Positions 23,001 through 35,529 of a DNA stretch of 64,000 nucleotides are shown piece after piece. Both the position numbers and the translations under genes were made by a program. The stretch is taken from NCBI GenBank assembly GCA_037903475.1, contig JBAJFG010000029.1, positions 951,501 to 1,015,500 of the forward strand. The letters run 5' to 3'. The DNA is from Ancylostoma caninum. Its lineage: Eukaryota > Nematoda > Chromadorea > Rhabditida > Ancylostomatidae. Under the pieces are notes generated by a model. It was not told the DNA's origin. It searched no databases and saw only the letters and a list, made by a program, of their open reading frames with translations. Position 1 is the stretch's first letter; each line of letters opens with the position of its first letter.

Positions 23001-26000
23001 TGAATGTTTAAGATTTAAATTTGTCAGTGAATCCATGATTGGTCCGACCACCATGTGTGTGAAATGTATAAGGAAATGAAAAATTCTGAATACATACTTG
23101 GTATCCGTTTTTTTAACCGACTTTGTCGTTTCGCACATGGGCCTTGTACGAAAACCAAACAGAGAAGTAGGTTTCCTCCTGCACTCCTCAATTGAAGTGA
23201 GAGAAGCCTACCAACTTTCATTTAGTAAACTATGTTATGTGTTTTCTTCTCTTTTAGTATGTGCACATTTTTCATAAATGCTTATTTGCTAAATATTTAA
23301 GCACCAAACTCGCACCCAAATTTGTAATTGATATATGTCTCTGACTACGGTGTGCTAGGAAATGGGAAATACCAGACGGAATATAAATATGTTGCTTGCA
23401 TAACCACAGGTTCTATTGAATCAGTTTCTTTGTTTGCAGCTGATTGCTGACCAATTTTCAATTGTTTGCCAATAGCATTGTTGTTGTTGTATTCAAATGA
23501 TTGTAAGCTAATGATGAGGAAACAACTTATTGTTAATGTTGCGGTTTGAACAAAGACGTTGAGATCGACATTTAGTCATTGAAAATATACCAAAACTGTC
23601 TTCACTAGAGAACACAAAGCAGCCGTAGACTAGAATGAAATTTAAGTTTCTGTGCCGAGGTATTTCAAGGAGGAATGGTTTTCAACATGAGAAATCCCAG
23701 AACAGCTACACTTTGTAGTGTCGAGCAGCCCTTGAATTCTTGGAATATCGTAATACCCTAAAATATAATATATTTTGCAACGACATGCCAGCACACAGTG
23801 CCTACTTAGTCCAGAACAATTCAATAAAAGAGCAAGTTCGCAATCCTTAAACTCCACAACTGGGCCACTATATGCTACAAGTTGGCCCATTGATCGCTCG
23901 ACGTTTGGAAAATGCCTTAGTTAAGATAGTGCCACAACTTTTTCGTCATGAACGATTTCTCCTTAATTTTTTGAACTAGAGATACGCTAGCAACAACTGT
24001 CAAATGGTACGCCTCAACCCACCAACGAAAATTTCCAAAAAAAAACAAAAAGACATCAGAATCCTCTGGGCTTCTTATGCGCATTTTTTGTCTTGTCATA
24101 TTTCGTTACCATTTCCACGTTAAAGCCAACCTCAAAAGCTTCATCAGCTCCAATATGGAAGTGCCTAATGCCATAAGGCCTGTGTATTCGTACGACCTGC
24201 CTAATGGCTTCTCTCACGATGTCCACTGCCTTATCATCACCGATACATATCACCTAAACCAGTCTAAAATCCTCCGAAGCCTTCGTGTTTTTAAGCTAAA
24301 ATGTAAACGTATCAAACGAATGTTGCTCGAAATTTAGTTTTGGCTCCAAGAATATTCTATCCATATGATTGCTTTCAGAGCAAAACTGTTTTTTGACCTG
24401 TGAGATACCTGCGGATACTCGTCGTTTTCGCGAAACTTCCTGAACTTCTCGTATTTTAAAATCCACTCCATGTGTCCGAATGTCTGTACCAGTGGTATAA
24501 CTTCGAGGTCAAGCAGCCTGAAGAATGAAGCTTGACTGACTATATGACTTTTAAGTCGGCACGCTTAGTCTTGACCATATTCACATCTCGGTTTACGATG
24601 AAACTGAGGATTCCATAAAATGCGGAACAGGGGACGCACAGGGATTTGTCCTCCTCTCGAGAGAGTGACAATAGATTTGAGAGCTGAAGTCTCAATAAAG
24701 AAAGGTGAATTGTGAATTACCCCAGTAAAGACAATAAGGGCTGACATGATCACGCCGGGATCGTGATTCATGAATAAAAAAATAAAATTCCTGCAGACCA
24801 TATGTCTGAGAGCTCTTCTGAGCACACAGCTACAAAGTAAGCAAGGTTCTCCTAAAATTTCGATTTTACAGCATTTTCTTTCTACAACTTTCAGCGGGTT
24901 CCTCAGAATCGTAGATAGTAACTGATCCACTTTCGTTTTGGTCATTACTTCACTCTTAACCGCCTTATGCAAACAGTCTCAGTAACTGTGCAGTTTTTTG
25001 GCAAATACGCTAATAATAATAAAATACGCTGCTGTCATTCTTACGCGGCTTTTTCGAGTATAGTTTGTACTTCTTTCTCTGTATAAGCATCGGTGTTTCG
25101 AACGCTTCTCAACGCTCCAGACCATGGAAACATGTCCTCCCACTCGATTAGAACTCCTGAAATTTCGAGGTTAGCGAAGAGGAGGGATGTGATAGTTTTC
25201 ATAAAATATTGTATAATTAGGCCCCAGTTATTATTAACACGTTCGCGACCGCGTGCTCAACCGCTCGAGCACTCTCATTATGATGTCATACCTTTGTGAA
25301 ACATTTATATGTATTGGATAATTCCTTTTTGGTAATGTACTAACAAACATGTAAGCATTCTATCAAGGCAGCGGGCAAAGCAGATGTTTTCACTAACTTT
25401 TCATTAGGTTTTTCAAATTGTGACAGCCGAGACAAAAACAAAATTTTTGAGAAATCATGGCAGTATCCAATCAACATGCTACAAACATAGGAGAAACTAT
25501 CAAGAAGTACGATTGAAACGACAATTCTCATGAGAAAAATCAGTGTTTTACATGGGACGGAAAGATTGCTACCACGTGAGACCATGTGGTCGATCGGCCG
25601 TGCACGGGACCCACGCGCTCGAAAGCGCGCGTGTCCCAAGATACACTACGCTCAAAATCGGCTTTGTCGCGAACGTGTCAAGCTGTTATGCCTAATGTAT
25701 TAGGTTGGTGCAAAAATAATGCGTGTTTTCATGCCTTTGATTCCGAACCTCATAACTCCTTTCAAAATCGATCTTTTTCAATAGGCTTAGAACTATTGTA
25801 ATCCGCAAATCTTTAGCAATAAAATAGATGTTCTCCGACTACCGTGCATTTCTGACAGGACCTCCTAGAATCGACAAACTTCCGGAGGGCAGTTTTGGTA
25901 TCACTTTAGTCTTCGAGAAAATTCTCCCGGTAGAAGTCGTCCACGTTCTCGGGGAAGTCTTAGTCGGTGAGCGAGAAGTTTGCTGATTACGATGTAGGAG

Positions 26001-29000
26001 TCCGAGCTTCCTAGCTCAGTTCCTCCAACCTGTGAAGTATCTGTCGTGCAGGGTGTGCCTGGACGGTACCGTGTAGGAGTGAAGAATCCATTTTATTGAG
26101 CAACGCGGGGGTCACACCGTGAAGTTTCTAATTTATTTCATTTACGTCTTGAAACCACTTACCAGATTAGGAAGAATGAATGAGCTGCAGTGAGCAATTT
26201 TGGCAGCAGTTCACCACAAAGTCACCGTGACCTTATTTTGGTGTTGCTTCGGTTTCTGGGAGTGTTTCGGTGCATGTTCCTCGTCCAACTGTTGAGCAAG
26301 TCACCTCGTTCTGTCGAAGAGGGTCTATACTTCATATTTAATCACTAAGCGACCGACTGTTTGGTCGCAGTTTTTTCACTACAAAGGTGCGAAGCACACC
26401 TCTCAACGAGGATCAATGCGGTACTTATTCAGTATGCGCGACATCAACTCGTCGAGCTTTTTCATCTTCCCATTTTTACTGAAGGGAGAGATGGTCTGAT
26501 AAAAATCACCGGCAATGTTCTGCGAAACCAAATATGTTGTTCTGGATGGGTGCTGTTTGATAATTGCCATCAGTTGGGGGTCGCAAATCCCAGGAAGACC
26601 TATGCGACATTCCTTACTTCCGAAGCAAAGCACACCTAGTCGAAAAATCCGGGAGCAGCTCGGCGAAATGCATTCGCTCACACTTCGCCAAAACTATGGT
26701 GGTATTCTGAGCGATTCCTGCTGCGATACCGTCGAGTATCAGCTCGCTGAAAAGAGTTTGGCAAAAAACTTGTTTTGTCGCCTTTCGTTCCACAACTAAA
26801 AATTCACCAAAAACATGAACATCGCTCAAAATGCATGAGATATTTGAAAAGGCCATGAAACTTGCTACAGAACCATTTGCAACTTCTCATACCGATGATA
26901 AGAAACACCGGAAGTTTTCTGCACCGAAGATGAAGCAGCGAAAAACGCGCATTATTTTTGCACCAACCTAATAATACGCGCTCACCTGTTGCACCTGCTT
27001 TTGCTACGAGTTCCAAAAGTTGGAGAAAATAACTCAATCTCGGTGGAGCTCCTTTTAAATCGAAATGCACAATAATGTTGGTGTAGAAGTACTGGAAAGC
27101 TATGAATATGACACAAATTTTGCTATTTTGTGCTGTAGGGCTTCCTAGAATAGTGACTGGTACTACTGGTTAACATATCAAATACCCCCCCCCTCACCTC
27201 TTAGTGCAGAATTCGAGTAAATACTGTGAAGCACCTCGCCTACAGTATATCTACTGCATCCCTACAAAAATAGGGGTGCGGCACAAAATGGATACGATAT
27301 TCGCGTTCAGCAACTCGAATAACCTCTTGGATGAAGCTGTAGCAAAATTCCTTCCTCGACATTTTTAGGGCCGGTTTTTCGCCAACTATTCTGTTGGTCA
27401 GCTATTTCACTACGATCAGTTGAGGTGCAGCATAAAGCTGCAATCTCATAGGAAAAGTAGTAAAACTATACACGATTAGTTGTCATGTTCCCCAGCCCAG
27501 TACGAAATATCCGTGGGTTTTTTTTCCAAGGGGCAGCTTATCAATCTGTCGTTCCTGGATTCTCATGAACTGTTGCAATTCTACTACTACGGATGGTTGC
27601 TCTTCACTTCTTCGAATAGTCTTTTGTAGTGTTGTATTCATGTCATTTCTTTTGTTGTGATTTGTCATCTACCAAGGAGGGATACTACGAGGGTCCCACA
27701 ACTCGGAATGAAATGTACATTATCAGATGCAGTTTCGATGCTGATCTCAAATCCGTTCTCAATATTTGCTGTGGAGTTCTCAATGAAGAGTTACGTGACA
27801 TGATTTCGGCTTGCCTAGACCGAGCAAATCTGACTTTCGAATTATATTCTGTTAAAAATATGAGCGGAAACTATTTCAAACATGCCAACTAATCCAAATT
27901 AATTAATATTGCTCCCTCAATTTTCTTAGATCCCGATAAGTTGCCACGATCTTTTAGCAGAATGCATCCAAGATGCCAAATTTTGGCTGCTTTATGCAAG
28001 CTGGAATCACGTCACGTGACTCTTCAGAGGGAACTCCGCAGCAGCTAAATAAAACGGACTCGAGATTAGCCTCGAAAACTACATCTGACAGTACACATTC
28101 CGTTACGAGTTGTTGGACCTCCCTAGAATCCTTCTCTGGTTGGCAGAGAACGCACTCGTGCGAATAAGTAAATAAATAAATATATAACTGAACAAATAAA
28201 TTTACCTTGTGGGAGTCCTGCGGGGATTTACTGATTCGTAGACTCATATTTAGAAATTGCTCGTCTGTGAGGTGGTCATTCCTCGCTCTCTTCTGGATTG
28301 CAGTTCATGTTTAGGAAATTGTTATTATTCATCTTGCATTTTTAGAATAGTTTGACTACGAGTGTTACCGTGAGCGTAAGCGCTCAGGAGGGCATCGGGG
28401 CCAAGATCATGAAAAGGGGTGAACTCAGGGTAAAGCGCAGGTGCGATATTTCAAACCACTCCTACGTATTTAGAGGAGCAAAGCAAGAAAGCAAAAGGGG
28501 GTCGGGGTATGTTGTGTTTTTTCTTCTTTGTGATTGATTCTCGTCCTGCGACCCCTATACTATTCTATGTACGTTTCGGCAGAATGGCCTATTCAAAAAG
28601 CATCGTGAAGAGAATAGCTCCACGCCCTAACAAATTATTCGAGCTGTGGATGAGATGTCGCACACCTCTGCGATCTCTACCGTTGCTTCCAAAATCCCCC
28701 ATCACATAAGTGGGTAGAGCAACACGAAGTAATAGCAATAAGTAATAGATGCAGTAATTAGTAAAATTAGTATGTAATTGCTTGCCACAGAAGAAAGACC
28801 ACAATAAATTTTCTAAGTCTCACTCTACTTGTGTAAGTCGCGCGCTTAAAGGCAGCACGAGTCGAAATCCTCGACTCGGAGCTGAGGTGCGACCCATGAA
28901 GTAGGCGTCGCGCACATCACAAATCTGAAACGAAAACCCATTGTAACTACTCACCTGTAGAAAACGGCAAACTGACGTCGCGTGCACACCTGGTCCGCCA

Positions 29001-30827
29001 GTGCTTCGGAGGGCTCGATGCGCCAGCTTACGGAATTAAGGGCAATTTATACTGGATGCGTGCGACTGACGCGCGTGCGTCTATATGATGAAGAATAGGG
29101 CACAGTCGCATTGCAGTCGCATCGCAGTCGCAGCTCAGACGCACGCGTTTACGGCCTCGCGACGGCCGCGCGTTCTTTTCATTGAGGATGCACATGCCGT
29201 GTTGACCGGTCTTCATCGAAAATCCCTTACAAATGGATGCATGCGACTGATGCGCGACTGACGCACGCACCTGGTATAAATTGCCCTTTAAACGCATGCA
29301 GGACGTGCATTCCGGTGGCGCGCACAAGGCGCCGCCGGGATGCTGGTCCGCGCACGGAAGGCAGCATCGCGTTTTCCCAGCTTTTTCGGGTGTTTCACGC
29401 GATTTCATCACCGGATATGAGCAATGCACCCGTAAAATCTGGCAAAACCACATACAAGATGATTTCGACGGGTGCTGCCTCTGCCTTTTTAAAGTACTCT
29501 GAGCACACTTTATTTAAGTTTTTTGTTTTGAATTTATTTCAGTTTTCGTTTCGTGCACTATCCTTATACGAAAACTAAAATAATTTTTCGCTCTAAGTTT
29601 CCTCCTGCACTCATAAATCGGTTCAATATTGCGAGAATTGCAAAAAAGTACAGCTAAAACCTCCTCCTCCTATTTCGCACTCCTATGCGATTCCGCGCTC
29701 TATAGATACATTTATAGTGCATCGGAGTCCGATTCAGTCGACTGAAGACACGTATCCGTCATCGTTACGATCGATACGTATCATTCGTTATCCGACCGGA
29801 CCGGACTTTGATACACTATAAATAACGCTTATTGCAGGAGAGGTTACTGTAGGTTCCACCACAAGGCAGGTGCGGAGAAAGTGCGTGTATCACATCCTTA
29901 TCGTACCTGCCCTGAGGTGGACTCTACAGTATTTAGGAGTAATAAAAAGATGCGCATAAAGCGTCCATAGCAAAGAGAGAGCAGAGAATGAAAACACGAA
30001 AGTTTACGTGGAAACTTTCAAAACATGTCTAACACTGTTTAAGCAAGTTCAGTTTTCCAGCAATCTGTTCCCTCCTTTTTTGTGTTATGACTAGTATGTT
30101 CAACGTTCTAAAACTTGTTGGGCACGTTTTAAAATTGACAGGTTTGTCTATGATGCCTAGAATTTGTATTACAGATTGAGAGAAGCCGAATACTGATAGA
30201 AAATACAGTGAAAGCTATTCAATTGCTCATTACAATGCAAGAACTGTGTACCACCAAGAATGACGAAATCAGGGGAGTGGTTTACGCCCAGGTGAGAGCA
30301 AAAGAAGGGTACGTATTTGGGTAGGAGCTTCAAATCGCACCCCATGCTTTACCCCGGGTGAGCACCCATCAAAGCATCAACCTCAGTCACTTCGTGTTTA
30401 GGCTTCTCATATGTTTCGTTGATAGTCCCGATCTTGACATTCTTAAAAGCTTGATTTTCTGAAAGAAATCCTATTGGCCGTTGTGTTTGTTCCGTGTGCT
30501 CTTGTCGAACGCTCGCTTTGAGATCGGACATTTTTGGGTTCTAAAACATTTTTGGAGCTTAAATATGAAGGGCCAAAATAAGTAAGAGGAGAGATATCTT
30601 ACCAAGGCATCGATGTTTGTGAGGCTGAAGTGCAACAGGCCAACGACACTGCATGCTAGCGTTACATAGATGCACCACTCATAGCAAATCCGTGCTAGTC
30701 TTCTTTTTATATACTTGCTGCACTTAAACAATCTGTGTGAGTCTTTCATACCTTGGCGTCCATTACATTGATGCTGACAATATAATTCTTTCAGCCTTAT
30801 AACCAGGACCTCTTTGAAAACCTCCAT
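17048..30827 (-). CDS. beta-N-acetylhexosaminidase, GH20, hexosaminidase-D / nematode hex-2 to hex-5 type
   Basis: Hydrolyses terminal N-acetylhexosamine from glycans. Exons: 30603-30827, 30391-30540 (or to 30382), 26986-27091, 25045-25156, 24409-24517, 24110-24253, 22224-22342, 20235-20356, 20004-20176, 18705-18766, 17762-17879, 17615-17705, 17422-17557, 17273-17341, 17048-17213 (stop TAG at 17048-17050). The last 13 exons total 1527 nt, exactly in frame; the model is about 633 residues. Exon 1 has basic residues and then a hydrophobic helix, suggesting a type II membrane anchor in the secretory pathway. Family landmarks in order: [42 protein letters not shown] (catalytic Asp-Glu pair, about residues 271-272), [26 protein letters not shown]. 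The lysine/arginine-rich C-terminus is nematode-style. Least certain are the start (ATG at 30827 or 30749) and the donor of exon 2, which lies beside a hAT element. Introns contain RTE, mariner, hAT and tandem repeats. Confidence 0.9.
18955..19590 (+). pseudogene. RTE-type non-LTR retrotransposon, 3' fragment
   Basis: Plus-strand reading, antisense inside a hexosaminidase intron. The open part at 19115-19381 reads like the region after the reverse-transcriptase palm: [20 protein letters not shown] and then [12 protein letters not shown], a hallmark of RTE/jockey-type elements. The region upstream (a FKYSG segment near 18985) and downstream (to about 19560) continues the homology in other frames. 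An AAGAAGAAGAA run near 19567-19578 resembles the short tandem tail that ends RTE copies. 5'-truncated and frameshifted, hence dead. Confidence 0.8.
20660..21030. repeat. inverted-repeat element related to the piggyBac subterminal repeat
   Basis: The left arm (20660-20785) and right arm (20925-21030) are inverted copies containing ACCGTAACCC, TACGGTACAAAATGG and a segment around TTCAGCACCTC. The same blocks occur in the 126-bp subterminal repeats of the piggyBac element (59711-60030) and, once, at 27228-27352. It lies between hexosaminidase exons 20235-20356 and 22224-22342. Non-coding. Confidence 0.65.
21417..21925. repeat. tandem repeat, about 187-bp unit, nearly three copies
   Basis: Units start at 21417, 21605 and 21791 (GACRTTGCACTG) and each contains GGCACAATTCTGAG (mutated in unit 2), GGTATAG-TTTCATGT, the GATTACAGACAAACAC block and GATGAGTTTTACTATAT. 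The third unit stops at about 21925. An inverted partial copy lies just before, at about 21340-21385. The 165-codon minus-strand open frame here is a by-product of the repeat. Intronic. Confidence 0.85.
21936..21989. repeat. 54-bp near-perfect palindrome
   Basis: The arms 21936-21959 and 21966-21989 are 24 bp and complementary except at one base, separated by six bases (TCTACG). GC-rich against an AT-rich background, directly following the 187-bp tandem array inside a hexosaminidase intron. It would extrude or fold as a strong hairpin. Confidence 0.9.
25700..26971 (-). mobile_element. mariner transposon, inactive
   Basis: Perfect 24-bp inverted repeats (25700-25723 and 26948-26971) starting TTAGGTTGGTGCAAAAATAA, flanked by TA on both sides (25698-25699 and 26972-26973). 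1272 bp, the standard mariner length. It lies in the intron between hexosaminidase exons 25045-25156 and 26986-27091, only 14 bp from the latter. The interior is a decayed transposase on the minus strand. Confidence 0.9.
25760..26900 (-). pseudogene. mariner transposase remnant
   Basis: Minus-strand fragments in changing frames between the inverted repeats. The most recognisable parts are [13 protein letters not shown] near 26040 and a C-terminal [15 protein letters not shown] tail near 25780, both positioned as in mariner transposases. Many stops and frameshifts. It cannot encode an active enzyme. Confidence 0.7.
27228..27352 (+). repeat. single arm of the piggyBac-subterminal-like repeat
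   Basis: CTACAGTATATCTACTG, a GGGTGCGGCACAAAATGG block and a TTCAGCAACTCGAATAACC segment align in order with one arm of the element at 20660-21030. No inverted partner was found nearby. Confidence 0.5.
27690..28130. repeat. inverted-repeat (foldback) element
   Basis: The left arm at about 27690-27850 and the right arm at about 27965-28130 are inverted copies. Both translate to similar fragments on opposite strands (for example [11 protein letters not shown] against [11 protein letters not shown]), which reflects duplication and not a gene. Lies in a hexosaminidase intron. Confidence 0.65.
28426..30356. mobile_element. non-autonomous hAT-type element, copy A
   Basis: The ends are CAGGGTAAAGC (from 28426) and GCTTTACCCCG (to 30356), and about 50 bp of each end are inverted relatives. 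Flanking 8-mers GGTGAACT and GGTGAGCA match at 6 of 8 positions, an aged 8-bp duplication. Homologous along most of its length, in opposite orientation, to copy B at 40120-42025. No transposase is visible. A MITE is inserted at 29039-29287. The right end lies 26-35 bp from the coding part of hexosaminidase exon 2. Confidence 0.8.
29039..29287 (+). repeat. MITE, intact ends, TTA duplication, nested in hAT copy A
   Basis: 249 bp with AGGGCAATTTATAC at the left and its complement at the right, flanked by TTA on both sides (29036-29038 and 29288-29290). The same family as 8145-8382, here in reverse internal order. It interrupts hAT copy A and is therefore younger than that insertion. Confidence 0.85.
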
Positions 30828-31940
30828 CTGACGTCAAATAGGTGCATCTTGTATTTTTCCATATTTCCACGCACATACATTACTTAGCTAACACAACGCA
30901 TGTCTCCTAACTTCCTTGAAATGTACTTCACATTTTCATGACAGAATATATGACCACTATGACCACTTTTAGCGAGTTTGGTTTTCCGAAACTGCACCTC
31001 TAGATGAAATGAAATTCACTAAAAGTTCTTCAACATCTAGGAAGTTCATGAGGGGTGGTAGTAATTTCATCATAGTTGGCACTTAATGGCCAACTTCAGG
31101 GAACAGCTAAGTGCGACTTACGACTGCCAATGGGGAGGAAATTTTTATCTAATCGCTACATGTCAACTGGAATTTCTAATACAAAACACTGACCTTGAAG
31201 GGAACCCATCACTTGACCAAACGCCTATGGATGGGCAGCACTACCCCAGCACCACATTGCACCTGTTTTTAGCAGTGGGTGCTGTCAGCAGTAAACTATA
31301 GCGCGTGAGTGAGACGTCGCAAAACACCTGGACGCCGTGAAAATTGAATCCCTAGCATCTACATAGAACTGTGCACACATTCCACTGCGCCATGGTAGGT
31401 GTAGAACTTATTCGCGCAGAGAACTGGCACCTACAACATGGACTCGATTACGGATTTCTGGGAAATGTGTGACTTTCCTCACATTTCACCCTTTATTCAG
31501 GCGACTCCCTGGTGAGCTTGCCAGCTCTACAAGAATGACTCGTCTTCGGACCTCACGTAGGATTGTGAATGCTCCTCCCTCTCAGCCGTTACAAGCAGAA
31601 CTGAAACCACGCTTGAAGCCAAATAGGGGAATAGAGTACACCTTAACTTCTCCACGCTTGACGTTCCAGTTAGCAGGGGTACGAAAAGCCAATCGTGAAG
31701 AAATTGTTTAGGGATCCAAGATTCAACCTGTGCATATTAGTGACTAAACGATGGATGATTTAAAGGCAGTGCCTCAGCTCATGGGCCGCATTCGAGATTC
31801 CCATTCAGTCGAGCATACTCGAGCCAGTGAGCACATAGATGTACTTCAAAAGTTTCGTGGAAACGTCAAAAACCCTAAGCTACGGGTTCCTTTGGCCGAG
31901 AATTTCGGAATTCTCGGCCAGTGGACGAGAGGGTTCATTA

Positions 31941-32143
31941 GGCCTAGGGCATACTACACAGCGACGCTGTCGCTGCGACCGTTCACCAGCACAGGTTTTC
32001 TCACAGTGGCTCCTATGCCAGCACGGTATTCCATGCAAACTGTGTGATAAGATAGGAGAATTCGTGAAACTTTGCTCTCATCATTTCCATTCATTTTCTT
32101 CACTGCGACGGTGTCGCTGTGAAGTATGCCACGGGCCTTAGGC
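31941..32143. repeat. hairpin MITE of about 200 bp
   Basis: The left end (GCCTAGGGCATACTACACAG) and right end are inverted relatives that also include CAGCGACGCTGTCGC-type palindromic blocks. No coding capacity. Confidence 0.6.
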
Positions 32144-32524
32144 AGCAAGAGTTTGGTGCGGCATGGTTTTTCAACACGGAAATGTTTGTTTGTTTGTTTG
32201 ATAATTACTGCTGCTGAGAAGTTCATTCTAATGTGCAGTCTCAGCTTCTCAGCTCCGCTTTTGCAAGCTCCCTAGCAAGGAGGCTCGTCCGCTTCTGTAT
32301 TTAATTTTGCCTTGAAAGTAGGGGTTTTTGAGGGTGTTTTCTGACATCAAGCACATCATTCTGCTGCACCTGAATCAGTGGTCATCTCGATACCCAACAT
32401 GAGGTGAGACACTGCCTTCAACGCTCAGCTGTTAGTTTGAAAAAGAAAGCGATTGCAACTTAGTTACTCGTCAAAGCATCCAAAAAACCATTTATAAAAA
32501 GCTTGCATTGCTGAGTTGTCGATC

Positions 32525-32800
32525 CACCGACCGACCTCACTACGATCGAACCTGCTAACCACTACACCACCCACCACACGGCAGTACTACCTTTCGTGGG
32601 CGTATAAAGAATTTTTTTACCATTTAGTGGTGAGGAATCTTCTAGTTTGATGGTTAAGGCCGCTATCTGGATACTAGCCGGAATGAATGAAGCCGCTTTC
32701 TACGCAGAAAGCACATGAAAAATCGTATGCAAAGCTGTGCAATTGCGGCGAAGCCGAACCATCGATCGATTCCAAAAGCCTCTTGACCACTGGGCCATCG
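32525..32800 (-). repeat. tRNA-derived repeat fragments
   Basis: Two minus-strand stretches look tRNA-derived: GGTGTAGTGGTTAGCAGGTT with a following GTTCGATCG at about 32575-32535, and TGGCCCAGTGGTCAAGAGG with a GATCGATGGTTCGG block at about 32800-32745. Both have A-box-like and weak B-box-like motifs but no cloverleaf. Probably SINE remnants. Confidence 0.35.
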
Positions 32801-32928
32801 CCAACTATTTGTGTGTGATTATTGGTTTCCTATCAATAATGTAGTGTGGGTAATGATCTTATTTGCATTTCCTGTACTTCTTCATGAATGAAGGGCAGGA
32901 TGCGGACATGTGCGCTCGGAGCACAGGC

Positions 32929-33060
32929 TTGGATTGAAAACACCAATTATTCACGAGCTCAGGCTTAGCGCTAGATCAGCGTCATGCAATCTCGGGCTCG
33001 AGATGTCGATGAAAGCTCGACATTCGCACTAGCTTAGGTGCCAGTTTTCAATCCAAGCTT
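32929..33060. repeat. small inverted repeat
   Basis: AGGCTTGGATTGAAAAC near 32929-32942 and GTTTTCAATCCAAGCTT near 33043-33060 bracket about 100 bp. Likely a short MITE. Confidence 0.5.
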
Positions 33061-35529
33061 AACCAGTGGTTATACCACATCGAGAACAGCATATTTCTGA
33101 AAGTCATGATTGGCAGTTAATTGGTACTTAATTGGGACTTGCACCTCAGATGAAGATGGCAATTTTCGCCAAATTACTACCACCCGAGATAATTGAAGCG
33201 TGACCGCCAAGTTTATCTGTCAATGATCTGTCATTTCTTACTTGATGGTCACACAAAACACAAACTAGCCTTGCATGGAAGTAAGTTTAGTCACGCGAAA
33301 GTTCACATAAAGCTTTCTTCCTCGAAGTTATGTCTCCACTGGCACTGGCTTTAGATGTGTGTTTTGTCGTCACAAGCTGCTTCTAATTCACTATTCAAGC
33401 GGCCAAACATACTTGTCTTGTAATTTGTTAAGATTTTGGTGAAACGCTCACAATTCGGAAGAATGCGGGAGTGACTGTGGAGAGAGGATAGCAAATCATT
33501 CTAAAATACTGCAGTTTGGAAAAAACAAAAATAAGGGGAGACTGTTCGAAAAAGGAAGGATTTACCAACATTGCAAACAAGTTCAGAGCAAGGAGCTTGT
33601 TACAAAGAGAACTCTAGACAAATTTATTTATTATTTCTGATCATCAAGGATGATGGGCTATGTTGGCAAGAAATAGAGAGCGCTGGGATTTCAAAGTTGA
33701 CGCAAAACAAACTAACATAATATGCATAGAGGAATCAATTTAACAGAACTCCAAAGCACACACATATGCGAACGTGCTAACTCATATAGGATGTAGCTTC
33801 ATCTATTCAGTATACATTCTATTTTCAAAAAAAAAATCCACAACATAGTGGGAGGGATTTTTAATTTTCCATTTAAAAGTGCAAATCCATGTAATATTTC
33901 ATATCCATTGCGAACTAAATGAGAAGTTCCACGAGATTTTTCATATATCTATCGCTTTTGGAAAACGATCATCGTTATCTCAGATCCTCCCAAGACCTGC
34001 TATCAACCCAATCACCAAAACGCCTGTGAAAGCTACAATCATCACTGTCGCCGATTGACGACGTAAAGTAAGGATATCAGCACCTTGATAATGAGAAGCC
34101 AATGCTTGCGCATTGGTTTTACCATCGTGTTCGCCGTTTCTTGCAAAAGCTCGTGTGCAAGCCTCTCATACTTAGCCAGGGATTGGCGTCAGTACTCGAC
34201 AGGCAGGGATTCCAACAATGTACAGAAGAACTCACCACGCGCATCCTTAAAACTTCTTAGAAATGCTTTCTGGAGCACTGCAGATAGGTGCTATCAATGG
34301 CAGCCACGTCGGAACTTTTTCACGCAATAGAGCATGTTAACCCGGTCAGGGAGAAACTTTGACGATAGCAACGGGGGCTATTCGTATTTGATGAGCGTAA
34401 GCGTTACGCATGCCGCTAAGTTATGAAGAAAGAGCCAGGTTGAGCCCATGGCGCAACCCAAAAGCTGGTGAGGCACTCACGTTTGGAGCGGCTTTTCGCC
34501 TCGATCTCGCGTATCTATTTTAACGGCACGTCAAGCGGGTTTTGTAATGAATCCTTCGCAAGTGAATGACAACTCTTGTCTTAATATTGGTTTACAACCA
34601 ATCAAAATTTCGCTCAAATAGAATGATCAGCGGGTTTTACTCCATTTTGTTCTTTGAAATAATAAGAAATTGAAACTCTACACAATTCCGGAGCTTGCTC
34701 ATGAAATATCAGTCTCAGATACTGGCGTATAGACTAATTTTTCTGCTTCTCTAGGCCTAGAAGACCAGTATGGAGGAATCATCACGAAATCATGAAAGCT
34801 AAATTCTTCACCACGGAAATGGAGCGCTATACCTGGAGTCGGCGGCGAGGTCGAGCGCTGTGATTGACCATTTGGATGAGTTGACCAATCGCAGAGCTCA
34901 ACCGCTCCGCCCTTCCAAGGTATAATGCTCCACATCCCCTCACTACTATGTGTATGCATGTACAGTGATGGCCAAAATTACATAGCCTTTTCAATTTTCC
35001 TCCCTAACTTCTGTTAGCGTAGGAATTTGGAATTCCAGTTTTCCATGAGAACTGTAAACGCTCGAGCGTGATAGGAAACTGAAAATATCCTGCCATTTCG
35101 TGTGTGAATTCTCCTAACGAATAATTTCTAATAATGAGGGTTGAAGTCTGCGACTTGGTGGTCTCCAAGAACAGTCACAGATGGGTTTTCGTATGTGAAA
35201 TCTGACTACAAATTAAATGTTTTGTAGCCCGGAAGTTTCAGCTGGAAACGTCTGTGCTTTTCACTTCATCTTTTTAGGGTTATGTGGTGACGTCTGCAAC
35301 CTTGCGCATGCCCTGCAAATCTCGTACAGGTGGAGCGAGTAGGCGGGGCATGCTCAAGTAGTTCGTGTACGTATGTATGATCGAATGATCTTCGTTATAA
35401 TAGATCGGTGGAAGTATTTCTCCGGCAAACTCTCCACTGATTCATCCCGCATATTTAATGTGAGCAGCACATGATACAGATAAAATTGGTATTATAATAG
35501 AAATATATTTTGTGCTATTTTCAATACCA

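Larger units (their letters stand above)
30828..35529. other. spacer between hexosaminidase start and metalloproteinase end
   Basis: No exon series supported. It should hold the hexosaminidase promoter and the metalloproteinase 3' untranslated region. It contains a hairpin MITE (31941-32143), degenerate tRNA-like stretches on the minus strand (32525-32575 and 32740-32800) and a small inverted repeat (32929-33060). The open frames at 31469-31711, 31751-32047 and 34085-34330 show no domain. Confidence 0.5.

Noticed and set aside
24565..24972. 135-codon minus-strand frame in the hexosaminidase locus
   Set aside because: Falls between confirmed exons 24409-24517 and 25045-25156, does not match the enzyme, and the exons on either side join in phase without it.
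29028..29453. Open frames of 113-141 codons on both strands
   Set aside because: They cover the MITE at 29039-29287 and hAT interior; similar frames appear at the other MITE copies.
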